NCBI RefSeq assembly: GCF_907165205.1
Contig: NC_058196.1
Location: 7,792,501-7,856,500, forward strand
Source of the DNA: Coccinella septempunctata
Taxonomy: Eukaryota > Arthropoda > Insecta > Coleoptera > Coccinellidae
Direction: 5' to 3'
Length of the DNA: 64,000 bases
The position numbers and the translations under genes are program-made. The notes below the pieces were generated by a model. The model was not told the DNA's origin, made no database searches, and worked only from the letters and a program-made list of their open reading frames with translations. Positions 10,388 to 20,182 of this stretch are shown here, piece by piece (the stretch's first letter is position 1; the number at the start of each line of letters is the position of its first letter).

Positions 10388-10633
10388 CGAAATAAAGAAT
10401 ACTGGTGATATAGGAAATGTGGTGGAAAATAGGACTTACACCAAGATTTGCATCCTAGGGTGGAACGTCCTTCCTTCTGGTCGAAGTGGGTTGGTGAAGT
10501 TTGGAATTTCGCACTAAGAGTTAAAACTCAACGGGGTTCCTCGAACAGTTTGTGTTCACTAGTGGAAACTATTTTCAGTTAGTTCGTTTCTTGAAAAAAC
10601 CGAAAACCGTTGCGAAATCCTGTTCGCAGCGCC
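10388..10633 (-). other. Errantivirus leader with primer binding site, short ATG and splice donor
   Basis: Right next to the 5' LTR, at 10616-10634 on the minus strand, is tggcgctgcgaacaggatt. Its complement looks like the 3' end of a tRNA-Ser (TC arm aatcctg..., acceptor, CCA), so minus-strand priming by tRNA-Ser is likely. An ATG lies at 10453-10451, followed after 14 nt by a near-perfect splice donor gtaagt (10439-10434). Gag starts at 10387, so the donor lies upstream of gag and would be used for the spliced env mRNA. Confidence 0.75.
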
Positions 10634-10914
10634 AATTATGATTTTCGATCCGCAAACTCTGTTTTTAAAAAGAATTTTATTCTTTCAATTATAAATCACA
10701 ATTTTGAAAAACTAAATGACTTTATAATTGGACAGAGCGGAAAGGAGTTACAAACAGAATGAATTCTAAAATGGAACTAACTAGAGTTGTGTCTCTTTTC
10801 ACATGGAAACCTGGATTCTGGAAGAATCCGAGTCATCACTTTCTTCTCGCACTAACACTTTCCGCGAAGACGAAGCTGGCGTCAGCGTTCCAGTACGAGG
10901 AGCATCTCGTAATA
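10634..10914 (-). repeat. Errantivirus 5' LTR, which also supplies the end of the ankyrin frame
   Basis: The second copy of the 281-bp LTR. On the minus strand it is entered from the ankyrin exon. The ankyrin reading frame stays open across the LTR border and stops at 10799, so the LTR encodes an artificial serine-rich tail of about 38 residues. Flanking ATAT (10915-10918) is the second half of the target-site duplication. Confidence 0.95.
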
Positions 10915-11950
10915 ATATATCTTTAATTCTCCTGACTGTAAGCTCCCAGGTTTCCAAAACCTCGTCGAAGAAGGCTGATCGTGGTTCGCCAACCATCGCT
11001 GTATAAGGATCAAGAGACGAGATAAGCGTCGGATACATATAAATTCGGCCACTCAGTATTTGGAAAGGTGTAAATGGGAATCTCCCATCAAACCTGACGG
11101 AGTTCTCGAAATGAATTAAATCCTTATCGAGAAGATGCCACAGACATCTCAGCTCATCGTCAGAGTAGATATCCTGATGGATCTTCTCAGGAATAGGAAT
11201 TCCATTCAGTGTATGGATGAAGGCGTATTTCATGATCAATAATTTCATTTTCGAATTTCGTCTCTTGATGGCCAGCTCGAACGGATTCAAATTCTGCTTG
11301 TTCAGCATGTCCAATCTTGCTCCGTGTCGCAGAAGACAAGCAGCCATTGGAAGGTTACCGTAGGAGACTGCTTTGTGCAAAGGCGTCTCGCTGGCCATGT
11401 TTATCGCGTTTACGTCTATGCCACGGTCTGTGAGGATATATGTTGCTTCTTTGTAAATCTCAGGATTCACATTCGTCAGCATCGCTAGGCAATGCAGACA
11501 ATTGTTCAGTTTGAAATCGGTGTTGCTGGCATCGCTGGCGTTATCTAAAAGTAGCCTGATCAATTCAGGACTAGGCCATTTTTTAGCAATCAGCAGCAGC
11601 AGGGTGTTCCCCCTTATATCAATGGCATCTAAGTCGACGTTATATTTGAGAAGTTCTTCAATGCATTCTTTTCTCTTTTCACTGCCATCATTCACCATGT
11701 GGATAGGCGTGGAACCGTCGCATGTTTCTGCTTCAACATTGGCACCATTAGTCACCAGGGTTTCAACCAGATGGAGATGCCTAAATTGTATAGCCAGGTG
11801 GAGGGGGGTAACCTTTTTCGAGTCAGTGGCATTGACATTAGCTCCTTTTCGTAATAAAAACAGGACTTCCTTCAAATTTCCCTTTTCGACAGCCACATGA
11901 AGATCGGTTTTCTGAGGATCCTCAATATTTTCTTTTGGAATATTGATGGT
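10799..11950 (-). pseudogene. Ankyrin-repeat gene copy 1, exon truncated by LTR insertion
   Basis: The exon begins at 11950 after a clear splice acceptor (ttctttacag, AG at 11952-11951) in phase 0. The GTG at 11896 is only a codon within it. The exon encodes about seven ankyrin repeats in a row, a protein-binding scaffold (motifs such as TPLHLAIQ, GANVNA, TPLHKAVSYGN and LLRHGA). They are followed by about 130 residues with no motif I recognise. Native coding ends at 10915, where the errantivirus entered. The remaining 116 bp of frame is LTR sequence. The native tail (about 22 residues, seen in the copy at 45.5 kb) is stranded at 3510-3587. No upstream exon can be found because the sequence to the right is intron, transposons and satellite, so the gene is probably a broken duplicate. 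Confidence 0.8.
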
Positions 11951-12803
11951 CTGTAAAGAATTTAAGAGAAATTAGGCGGTTGTTATGAAGTTAATACTTA
12001 TATATCAGGTTTTGTGAACAACAAAAATTCAGTCGGTCTATACAGGGTAAATCTTTGACTCTTACAAATATTAAAACAATAGATTATTGAGGTGAAAAGA
12101 AACACTTTTTTTTATACCATTTTTTTCGATTCAGCCCTGATAAAAAGATATAGCCATTTTAAGTTTTCATAATGAGCCATAGAGAAACAAGATTCCCTTC
12201 AGAATAACAAGCAGAATCTATGACACTACACATATATGGTTCTTTTAAACAGAATTGCAATCAGTCAAATCAGTTCATGGTACGTAATGGTCATAATGGA
12301 AAAACTGGAGATGTAGGTGATATTTTGTGTTAAAAAAGTTTCATCAAATAAATGAAAAACTATATTCCGAAATTCATTTCATTCGATGAAACCTTTAGTG
12401 AGAGAACATTTTTTTATGGTTTTTCATCAGCTTGTATCTTTTAAACCGAGCCGATTCGGAAAAAATGGTTCAGAAAAAAAGTGTTTCTTTTGACCTCAAG
12501 AATCAACTGTTAAAATGTTTGTACGAATCAAAGATTCCGCGTATACAAGATTTTCATGAATCATTGCAAATCTCTTTACAGAAAACTTTTATGCACTTAC
12601 CATTTTGCGAGAATTGTGGTGTGTTCTTCTATTCATTCTTCGCGACATATTTCAGGTTTTAAACACACTGTAGATTAAAAATTCTAACTGTACTGACACG
12701 AATTGAAAAACGAAGCACAACTGTACCAAGACACCCATTTACGTTCATTTATATACTCGTAGGAATAGCTAGGTACGTAATTTTTTTCTGAGAACCGTAA
12801 GAT
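11951..12803 (-). other. Intron/upstream flank of ankyrin copy 1 (duplicated at 41258-42111)
   Basis: This is non-coding and AT-rich. It is repeated almost base for base at 41258-42111, with only scattered single differences. It contains the inverted-repeat element at 12082-12508 and no other structure I can support. The last four bases, AGAT (12800-12803), are the target-site duplication of the Osvaldo-like element. Confidence 0.75.
12082..12508. mobile_element. Inverted-repeat (MITE/foldback-like) element
   Basis: The left arm at about 12082-12160 (gaggtgaaaagaaacac, then a T-run, accattttttt, cgattcagcc, taaaaagatat) is an imperfect inverted copy of the right arm at about 12430-12508 (gtgtttcttttgacctcaag in the direct strand). 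The arms are about 75 bp, enclosing about 270 bp of non-coding DNA. A short open frame at 12432-12662 starts at TTG inside the right arm and has no protein features. The same element is present in the duplicate at about 41391-41823. Superfamily unknown. Confidence 0.55.
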
Positions 12804-13894
12804 TGTAACATTCAAATGTAATGTTCCTTTGATTTCGATGCGCCAGCGCCAGTCGCGCGCAATCTCTAAAAATCATGTGTTAAGAAAATTCTGCCTAGAA
12901 AATTCCAGAAGGGATTTGATCAGTAGAAACTCATGTGCTTCCTTTGTGATTCAGATTTGTACCTAATTTTATCTATATCTCATTTCGCAATTACCATCTA
13001 CATCCTGGAATTGAGGGTGTTAATATTCGTTCTTCAGTTAATACGTAAGTGTAACAACAGAAGATTTCACGTCCTTTCTCTAATTCAATTCAATACATTG
13101 TATTCTAGTTGAGAGTATACCTATAGTGTATCTGCTCCATTTGTATTCACCGATTTGGATGTTCCGAACTGTACAAATACTGTATCAGGAATTCAAGAAT
13201 TTTATTAGCTTTCCTCCTACAAGGGGTAAGTCCTATTAACATGTTCCTCGAGAATTCAATTAGGTTACTTATATATTATTATAATTATGTTAGGGACTGA
13301 GGGAGCTCTCATAAAGACTTTCCTCTCAAGATTTGAAATTGAAGAGCATTTTGAAAGGAGATTTGTGTGCTGTTCTTTTCCATTTCTCAAGGCAGGATCC
13401 ACCGCCTATCAAAAGGTGCTTGGAATTCAAAATCGATAAGGAAAAAGGTCAGATCTGTCCATTTTGAGCAATTTGTAGAATTACTTTGTAAATAATTAGG
13501 AATAAGTATATTAGGATTAGATTCAACAAGGTACCTTGGTAATTTTGGGAATTTTGGTTCAATAGATTGTTATTGAAGTTTCATATTTTCTTTATCATTT
13601 AATTTTCCTCACATATATATGTAATATATATGGATATATATGGAATATGATATATTCCATTTTTCTATAATACACTTTCCAGATTTTGTGTAATTTTCAA
13701 CATCATTGCATTTAATTGTGAAATAGAAATCTGGTGGCGCCCAATAAATTAATTTTAATTTCAGTTAAAACTAAACACCCTCCTTATCCGCGACCCAGCC
13801 CTCTAAAGACTACAACAGCTGCCAATTGCATTATTTTGCCCAGTTCAGTTATATAAATTTCTTAATAACAAAAATAAATAAAAAGGCGGTGGCA
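12804..13894 (+). repeat. 5' LTR of the Osvaldo-like element
   Basis: 1,091 bp. It differs from the 3' LTR by a 32-bp AT-rich expansion at about 13617-13648 (atatatatgtaatatatatgg...), a few substitutions (for example cgataagg against cgatcagg), and ggcggtgg against ggcagtgg at the end. The low divergence points to a young insertion. Confidence 0.95.
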
Positions 13895-13900
13895 AAAAAA

Positions 13901-13918
13901 TGGCGCCCAACGTGGGGC
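13901..13918 (+). promoter_or_regulatory. Primer binding site, tRNA-Lys type
   Basis: tggcgcccaacgtggggc lies 6 bp after the LTR end. This 18-mer is the classic complement of the 3' end of tRNA-Lys(1,2). The rest of the leader (13919-14358) is AT-rich and holds no other element I can support. Confidence 0.9.
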
Positions 13919-14358
13919 CAGAGGCTTTTCGTTACTGATTTTGCTAACTCTAATAGTAGAATATTATTGATATCAATTTTCGAGGGGAATATATCTTGTG
14001 TGAGGTATATCTAGAGTAAGATATTTTTTAATCGATTCATGAAATTTCGTTGATTGTCTAGAAGGATTTTTAGAATACTTCATGAGAATTTAAAATTTTG
14101 AAGAGTTCGGAGGAATATCCCGATACATATTCACGAAATTCACATAAATAACATATGCTCATAATTTTTTTTACATATTGTAAACAATACCAGTTTTCCG
14201 TTTGGATTCACTTCGAATTATTAACATCGAAATTCATGGCCACCTGAAACATTTATTTATCACTGATTGATTCATTTTTCTCATATGTTTGAGAATTTAA
14301 TTTTGAATTAGGATATTTGTTCGTATTTTCCTTTCATATCAACATATATTGTGGAAAT

Positions 14359-15699
14359 ATGGATGAAGAATTTAAACCTGTTCATTTACTTGTTGATGAA
14401 CTCAATTATGAATTACGTATTAGAGGTGTTATTTCATCTAGAGTACAAGATGAAAAAAGAAAAATATTATCTCGATTATTGGCTAAGGAAAAATGTAATC
14501 AAGGTTTAACTTTAGGCGATCCAACTTATGAATTTGAGAAAGAACGTGAGGAAATTTCTAGTACTTTGCAATCAATACAAGCACTTGTTGAAGATTTTGA
14601 AGGTGATGAAAATGATTCAATTTTTAAAAGGTCTAAATCCCGTTTAACACATGTCTCGAATCGTATAAAGAGAATGCCTATTGATGTTACCGATGATAAT
14701 GAAAAGGACTTCAAAAATGAAGCATTAGCCACTGCGTTAGCAATAGAAGCTGAGTTGTATGAAAAGTTACGCACTGAAAAAACTGTTGATGACGATAAAA
14801 AATTTCCTAACAACAATTTGTCACAAATTATACCTATCGCTACTCCGCCTTCTAATTCAGTTCCTGTATATAAGTGGGACGTAAAATTTAATGGTAATGC
14901 TAAATTGTTACATCCATTTTTAGAAAGAGTTTCGGAATTTTCAATTTCCAGAAAAGTGTCTGAAGACGAAATATTCAATTCGGCAATTGATCTTTTTACT
15001 GATAAGGCTTATGTTTGGTTTAGAACTATACGATCTACGGTCAAAGACTGGTCTTCTTTAGTTACACTATTGAAGAAAACATTTTTGCCTCCTGATTTCG
15101 ATGAAGTTATTTGGGAGGATATCAAATCCAGAAAACAAGGAAGAAAAGAACCAATTTTAATTTTTATTGCCATTATAGAAACTTTATTCAACAGATTATC
15201 TCGTCCTCCGTCTGAACATACTAAAGTAAAAATCATTAGAAATAATTTGCTTCCAGAATATGTCTCTCAATTAGCATTGATTGATATCGATGATTTCCCT
15301 TCACTCATCAAACTTTGTGAAAAATTGGAAGTTGCTTCTTTCATAAAGAACAAAAGTCAAAATTTAAGTTCTTCCAAACAAAGTTCCTTTTTAGAACCTG
15401 AATTATCGTATGTTGACTCTTCCGGGCCATCAACATCGAACTATAGTTCAAAAAACCTCTCTAAGTCTAAAGTGCCAGACTCAATCAATAATAGTGGTGA
15501 ATATAGAAATTCAAGGGTTAATATCGCATCTGCAGAACAATCATTGTTGAATGGTAAAGATAAGAAAGTTTTTTGTTGGAATTGTAATAAACCGAATCAT
15601 ACATATCAAAATTGTCGCAATGCCAGAAGACGTTTTTGTTTTGGTTGTGGCACTCCAAATGTCACTAAGTTGAATTGTCCATCATGCTCAAAAAACTAA
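14359..15699 (+). CDS. gag: Gag of the Osvaldo-like element
   Basis: About 446 codons from the ATG at 14359. The frame is open from 14317, but the earlier start is not an ATG. The N-terminal half is charged and probably coiled coil. The central capsid-like part (VYKWDVKFNG..., then WFRTI, LLKKTFLPPDF) matches the retrotransposon gag domain. The C-terminus has two Cys-rich knuckles, CWNCNKPNHTYQNC and CFGCGTPNVTKLNCPSC. The first fits CX2CX4HX4C and the second is a variant lacking the His. The frame ends TAA at 15697-15699, directly after a slippery heptamer. Confidence 0.85.
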   Translation: MDEEFKPVHLLVDELNYELRIRGVISSRVQDEKRKILSRLLAKEKCNQGLTLGDPTYEFEKEREEISSTLQSIQALVEDFEGDENDSIFKRSKSRLTHVSNRIKRMPIDVTDDNEKDFKNEALATALAIEAELYEKLRTEKTVDDDKKFPNNNLSQIIPIATPPSNSVPVYKWDVKFNGNAKLLHPFLERVSEFSISRKVSEDEIFNSAIDLFTDKAYVWFRTIRSTVKDWSSLVTLLKKTFLPPDFDEVIWEDIKSRKQGRKEPILIFIAIIETLFNRLSRPPSEHTKVKIIRNNLLPEYVSQLALIDIDDFPSLIKLCEKLEVASFIKNKSQNLSSSKQSSFLEPELSYVDSSGPSTSNYSSKNLSKSKVPDSINNSGEYRNSRVNIASAEQSLLNGKDKKVFCWNCNKPNHTYQNCRNARRRFCFGCGTPNVTKLNCPSCSKN

Positions 15700-15738
15700 C
15701 TGGGCAGAGGGTCCACCACAGCCGAACGGACCTTCTGC
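15690..15738 (+). promoter_or_regulatory. -1 frameshift signal: slippery heptamer plus stem-loop
   Basis: In gag frame the last two sense codons read AAA AAC after an A, giving A AAA AAC at 15690-15696, followed at once by the gag stop. Seven bases on, gcagagggtcc (15704-15714) can pair with ggaccttctgc (15728-15738). That is an 11-bp stem with one G-U pair and a 13-nt loop. The -1 frame continues into the protease region. Heptamer, spacer and stem are all of the canonical kind for retroviral gag/pol frameshifting. Confidence 0.8.
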
Positions 15739-18115
15739 AAGAAAAATTTCGAAATGCTAAATTTAATCGGGATGGTTTCAATTTATGGCTAGAAAAAATT
15801 AGAACCTTTTATTCTCAAGAACCACATCAAATCAATGTAGCACCTATGATTTTGAAAAATAATTTTTCCGATAACCGTCCTTATTTCAAGTTGATATTTT
15901 TGATGTTTCTGTCAGGGCATTATTAGACTCTGGAGCAAATATTTCAATAATTGGTGCCAAGGGTTTCGTTTGGCTGGAAAATTTGAACCTAAAAAAAATT
16001 CCTTCAAATGTACCGCATGTTGTGCTGGCAGATGGCACAAAACAAATTGTAAATAGTATGGTTGAGCTTCCTCTAACTGTGAATAAAACTTGTAAAATTA
16101 TAAAGGCTCTAGTAGTTCCCGGACTGGAACACGAGTTAATTTTAGTTAGTGATTTCTGTGGTCTCTTTGGAGTAAGTATTGATTTCAAAAATAATATTTG
16201 GAATGTCCAAGCCAATGTAATCGATGCTTCTCGAGATATCTCGTCAAATAAGACTCATCCTCTTTTCAGTTTAGACGCGTTAACCGAGGAACAGCGTGAA
16301 AAAGCATTAATGACTATCAATTCTTTTCATGACATTGATAGCGAAAATAGATTAGGACGAACCAATAAAATAACTGCAAAAATAGAGACTAAGGAACACC
16401 AACCTTTCAGACAACGCCAGTATCTTATGTCTCCCCCAATGTTGGAGATCTTGAACCAACATATAGATGAAATGTTGAAATTAGGAATAATTGAACCCTC
16501 CAATAGTCCCTATTGTTCTCCTGTCCTTTTAGTAAAACGCAAAGAGCCTAATCAATACCGTTTTTGTTTTGATGGACGAAAATTAAATGAAATAACTGTT
16601 CATGATAGTTATCCATTACCAAGGATAGATAGGATTTTAAACATGTTGAGAAATGCAAAATACATATCTTCATTGGATTTTCGATCAGATTTCTGGCAAA
16701 TTCCTTTAGATGAAAGTTCCAAAGAAAAAACTTCGTTCAACGTGCCAGGTAGAGGTTCTTTCCAATTTAAAGTCCTTCCTTTTGGGTTGCGAAACGCAGC
16801 ACAAATTCAGCAAAGACTGGTTGATCGTCTTTTTGGGCCTAAATATGAACCTAAGGTTTTCACTTATCTTGACGATTTCATTATTATATCAGAAACATTC
16901 GAGGAGCACATAAAAATACTGGAAGAAGTAAAATCAATTTTGAAAGACGCCAACTTGACAATTAATTTGGGTAAATGTGATTTCTTTAAATCTTCTTTAA
17001 AATATTTAGGTTTCATTGTAAGTTCTAGCGGTATAGGTACAGATCCTGATAAAGTTCAGTCGATGTTGGATTATCCGAGACCTACAAATACGACTGAAGT
17101 TAAAAGGTTCATCGGTATGTGTTCTTGGTACCGCCGTTTTATATCCCAATTTTCGTCTATACTAAGTCCCATAAATGATCTATTAAAAAATAAAGGACGC
17201 TCGAAAAAACAACCTATTGTTTGGACACCGGAAGCAGAAGAGGCTTTCATGAAAATAAAAAATGCCTTGATATCGGCACCTATCTTATGTTCTCCTGATT
17301 TTGAACGAAAATTTACTATTCAAGTCGACGCATCAAATGTTGGTGTGGGTGGTGTTCTCACACAAACTGTAGACGAAGAAGAACGTGTGATTGCTTACTG
17401 TAGTAGATCTCTAACGCGAACCGAAAGGAACTACACTGTGTCGGAACGTGAATTATTAGCTTTAATTTTTGGTATAGAGAAATTTCGACCTTGGGTCGAA
17501 GGTTCTCAATTTGATGTGATAACGGATCATTATTCACTTTTGTACCTAAATAATTTGAAAAATCCAACAGGAAGATTAGCTCGTTGGGCCGCTAAATTGG
17601 CTCAGTACGATTTCAAATTGATACACCGGAAGGGCTCTTTGAATGTTGTTCCGGATGCACTATCTCGATCGATAGAACAAGATACTGTCCCTGAAATTTC
17701 AAATATAAAAGTTTCATTTAGACCATCACCCGATAAATGGTACGAAAAAATGTGCGAGAATGTTTTAGAGTTTCCTGAAAAATTCCTACAATGGAAAGTC
17801 GAAAATGAAATTCTTTACAAGTTCATTCCGAATAATTTGTTGATCAATTCCAATATCAAAGAATGGAAAATTGTCGTTCCGAAGGAGAAAAGAAAAGGAA
17901 TAATTCGCGAACACCATGAACCACCTGTTTGTGCTCATTTCGGTTATATGAAAACTTTTAATAGAATAAAAGAAACCTATTATTGGCCACAGATGCGTTC
18001 AGATATACATAAATTTGTAAAAACTTGTAAAGTCTGTGGTGCACAAAAAATTAATACCGTTGGTCGAGCGGGACAAATGGGACAGAAAAAAAGGTACAAT
18101 ACCCTTTTCAGATAA
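15700..18115 (+). pseudogene. pol: Pol of the Osvaldo-like element, PR-RT-RNaseH part, one frame break
   Basis: After the -1 shift the frame runs to 15926. The protease motif (ALLDSGANIS, at about 15929-15958) is in the next frame, open to 18115. The switch falls at about 15885-15892 in a T-run, where one base appears lost. RT has YLDDFIII at about 16863-16886, preceded by FDGRKLNE and LPFGLRNA. RNase H has VDASNVGVGG at about 17325-17354 and PDALSRS near 17662. The integrase zinc site (H-H-C-C, ending CKVCGAQK) lies at about 17910-18050. The frame then ends at TAA (18113-18115) just after an A-run where a second base appears lost. Confidence 0.85.
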
Positions 18116-18987
18116 TTGCTATTGATTTGATTGGACCTTTACCCAAATCATCTCGTGGTAATCAGTATATTCTTGTATGTACCGACTGGTTCACTAAATA
18201 TACTTCAATGTTTCCTCTTAGAAATGCTACTGCACAGTCCATAGTTAAATATATAGAAAATGACGTGTTTTTAATATTCGGTGTACCTCAATATATTATT
18301 TGCGACAATGGAACGCAGTTTACTGGGTCAGTTTTCAGTAATTTGGTGAAAAAGTACAATGTTCAAAAAATATGGTTCACGCCAAAATATTCGCCACACT
18401 GTAATTTTGTTGAACGTTCCAACCAAACTATCGGAACAACTATAAGATGTTACGTAAAGAAACATAAAGATTGGGATAAGGAAATACCAAGTATAAGGCA
18501 GGCTATCAATACCGCAAAACATGAAGTTACGGGCTTCACACCTTCATTTCTAAATTTTGGACGTATTGTTCCTATTACGGGAACATACTATGATAAAATC
18601 GGTTCAGATATGGCTAAGTTTTCTGTTGAAGATAGATTAGAATATGCTTTGGATTTGGAAAATTTAAAACAAGTTTTCAGAAGCGTTCATAATCATTTAC
18701 ACTCAGCTTACGCTCGTAATTCTCGTACCTATAATCTCAGAAAGAGAGATATTTCTTTTAACGTCGGTGACATGGTCTGGCGACGTAATAAAATACTTTC
18801 TGATAAAGCAGCACAATTTTCTGCTAAGCTTGCTCCAAAATATGTTTTATGTAAAGTAAGGAAAAAAATTTCGAATCTTGTTTATTCCTTATTAAATGAA
18901 GATGGTTCTGATGCTGGTGAGTGGCATGTCAAAGATCTGAAACCATGTTTCATTTCGGATTCTGACGTATCAGATGGTGATAATTAG
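18090..18987 (+). pseudogene. pol: Pol of the Osvaldo-like element, integrase core
   Basis: This continues the polyprotein in a third frame. The frame reads sensibly from about 18090 (…YPFQIIAIDLIGP) and the TTG at 18127 is not a true start. Catalytic residues are visible: D in IAIDLIG, D in IICDNGTQF and E in NFVERSNQT. The C-terminal part (DRLEYALDL... to ERK-like basic segments, then WHVKDLKPC) resembles the usual integrase tail. No chromodomain and no env follow. Only a 132-bp spacer separates it from the 3' LTR. Confidence 0.85.
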
Positions 18988-19102
18988 TGGGTATTCTCTA
19001 TTAACCACCTTAAGCAATTATCTAAGACGGTAATATTTTTGATGTTTTTTATGTTAGTTACCGATTCAGGTTGATAAAAGAAAATAAATTTTCTTTTATT
19101 TT

Positions 19103-19119
19103 TTTAAGGAGAGGGATGA
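19103..19119 (+). promoter_or_regulatory. Polypurine tract of the Osvaldo-like element
   Basis: taaggagagggatga stands directly before the 3' LTR start TGTAAC at 19120. It is a purine-rich run at the right place for plus-strand priming. Confidence 0.75.
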
Positions 19120-20178
19120 TGTAACATTCAAATGTAATGTTCCTTTGATTTCGATGCGCCAGCGCCAGTCGCGCGCAATCTCTAAAAATCATGTGTTAAG
19201 AAAATTCTGCCTAGAAAATTCCAGAAGGGATTTGATCAGTAGAAACTCATGTGCTTCCTTTGTGATTCAGATTTGTACCTAATTTTATCTATATCTCATT
19301 TCGCAATTACTATCTACATCCTGGAATTGAGGGTGTTAATATTCGTTCTTCAGTTAATACGTAAGTGTAACAACAGAAGATTTCACGTCCTTTCTCTAAT
19401 TCAATTCAATACATTGTATTCTAGTTGAGAGTATACCTATAGTGTATCTGCTCCATTTGTATTCACCGATTTGGATGTTCCGAACTGTACAAATACTGTA
19501 TCAGGAATTCAAGAATTTTATTAGCTTTCCTCCTACAAGGGGTAAGTCCTATTAACATGTTCCTCGAGAATTCAATTAGGTTACTTATATATTATTATAA
19601 TTATGTTAGGGACTGAGGGAGCTCTCATAAAGACTTTCCTCTCAAGATTTGAAATTGAAGAGCATTTTGAAAGGAGATTTGTGTGCTGTTCTTTTCCATT
19701 TCTCAAGGCAGGATCCACCGCCTATCAAAAGGTGCTTGGAATTCAAAATCGATCAGGAAAAAGGTCAGATCTGTCCATTTTGAGCAATTTGTAGAATTAC
19801 TTTGTAAATAATTAGGAATAAGTATATTAGGATTAGATTCAACAAGGTACCTTGGTAATTTTGGGAATTTTGGTTCAATAGATTGTTATTGAAGTTTCAT
19901 ATTTTCTTTATCATTTAATTTTCCTCACATATGATATATTCCATTTTTCTATAATACACTTTCCAGATTTTGTGTAATTTTCAACATCATTGCATTTAAT
20001 TGTGAAATAGAAATCTGGTGGCGCCCAATAAATTAATTTTAATTTCAGTTAAAACTAAACACCCTCCTTATCCGCGACCCAGCCCTCTAAAGACTACAAC
20101 AGCTGCCAATTGCATTATTTTGCCCAGTTCAGTTATATAAATTTCTTAATAACAAAAATAAATAAAAAGGCAGTGGCA
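19120..20178 (+). repeat. 3' LTR of the Osvaldo-like element
   Basis: 1,059 bp, matching the 5' LTR except for the missing 32-bp AT expansion and a few substitutions. It contains a short open frame (19603-19794) that is LTR sequence and not a gene. In the 5' copy the frame is closed by a substitution. Confidence 0.95.
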
Positions 20179-20182
20179 AGAT

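Larger units (their letters stand above)
3588..10914 (-). mobile_element. Complete errantivirus-like (Ty3/gypsy, 17.6/297-type) endogenous element
   Basis: A 7,327-bp element on the minus strand has 281-bp LTRs at both ends that look identical base for base, a tRNA-Ser-like primer site, a polypurine tract, and open gag, pol and env. It is flanked by ATAT on both sides. The empty site is preserved at 45560-45567, where the two flanks meet and exactly one ATAT is missing. The identical LTRs and unbroken frames indicate a very recent insertion. Gene order, the retrovirus-like env with a furin-type site, and tRNA-Ser priming match the 17.6/297 branch of errantiviruses (family knowledge). Activity is inference. 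Confidence 0.95.
12804..20178 (+). mobile_element. Osvaldo/Woot-like Ty3/gypsy LTR retrotransposon
   Basis: A 7,375-bp element has LTRs of 1,091 and 1,059 bp starting TGTAACATTC and ending GGCA, a tRNA-Lys-type primer site, gag and pol, and no env. It is flanked by AGAT on both sides (12800-12803 and 20179-20182), and the empty site with one AGAT is preserved at 42108-42111. The long LTRs, tRNA-Lys priming and 4-bp duplication resemble the Osvaldo clade (family knowledge; the clade call is inference). Two single-base losses in homopolymers break pol. Confidence 0.9.

Noticed and set aside
12432..12662. 76-codon open frame (and its copy at 41740-41970)
   Set aside because: It starts at TTG within the right arm of an inverted-repeat element, has no protein motif, and is conserved only because the whole intron is duplicated.
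13826..14014. 62-codon open frame spanning the 5' LTR end and primer site
   Set aside because: It covers the primer binding site and leader of the Osvaldo-like element and has no coding character.
19603..19794. 63-codon open frame in the 3' LTR
   Set aside because: The same stretch in the 5' LTR is interrupted by a stop, and LTRs of this kind are not coding.
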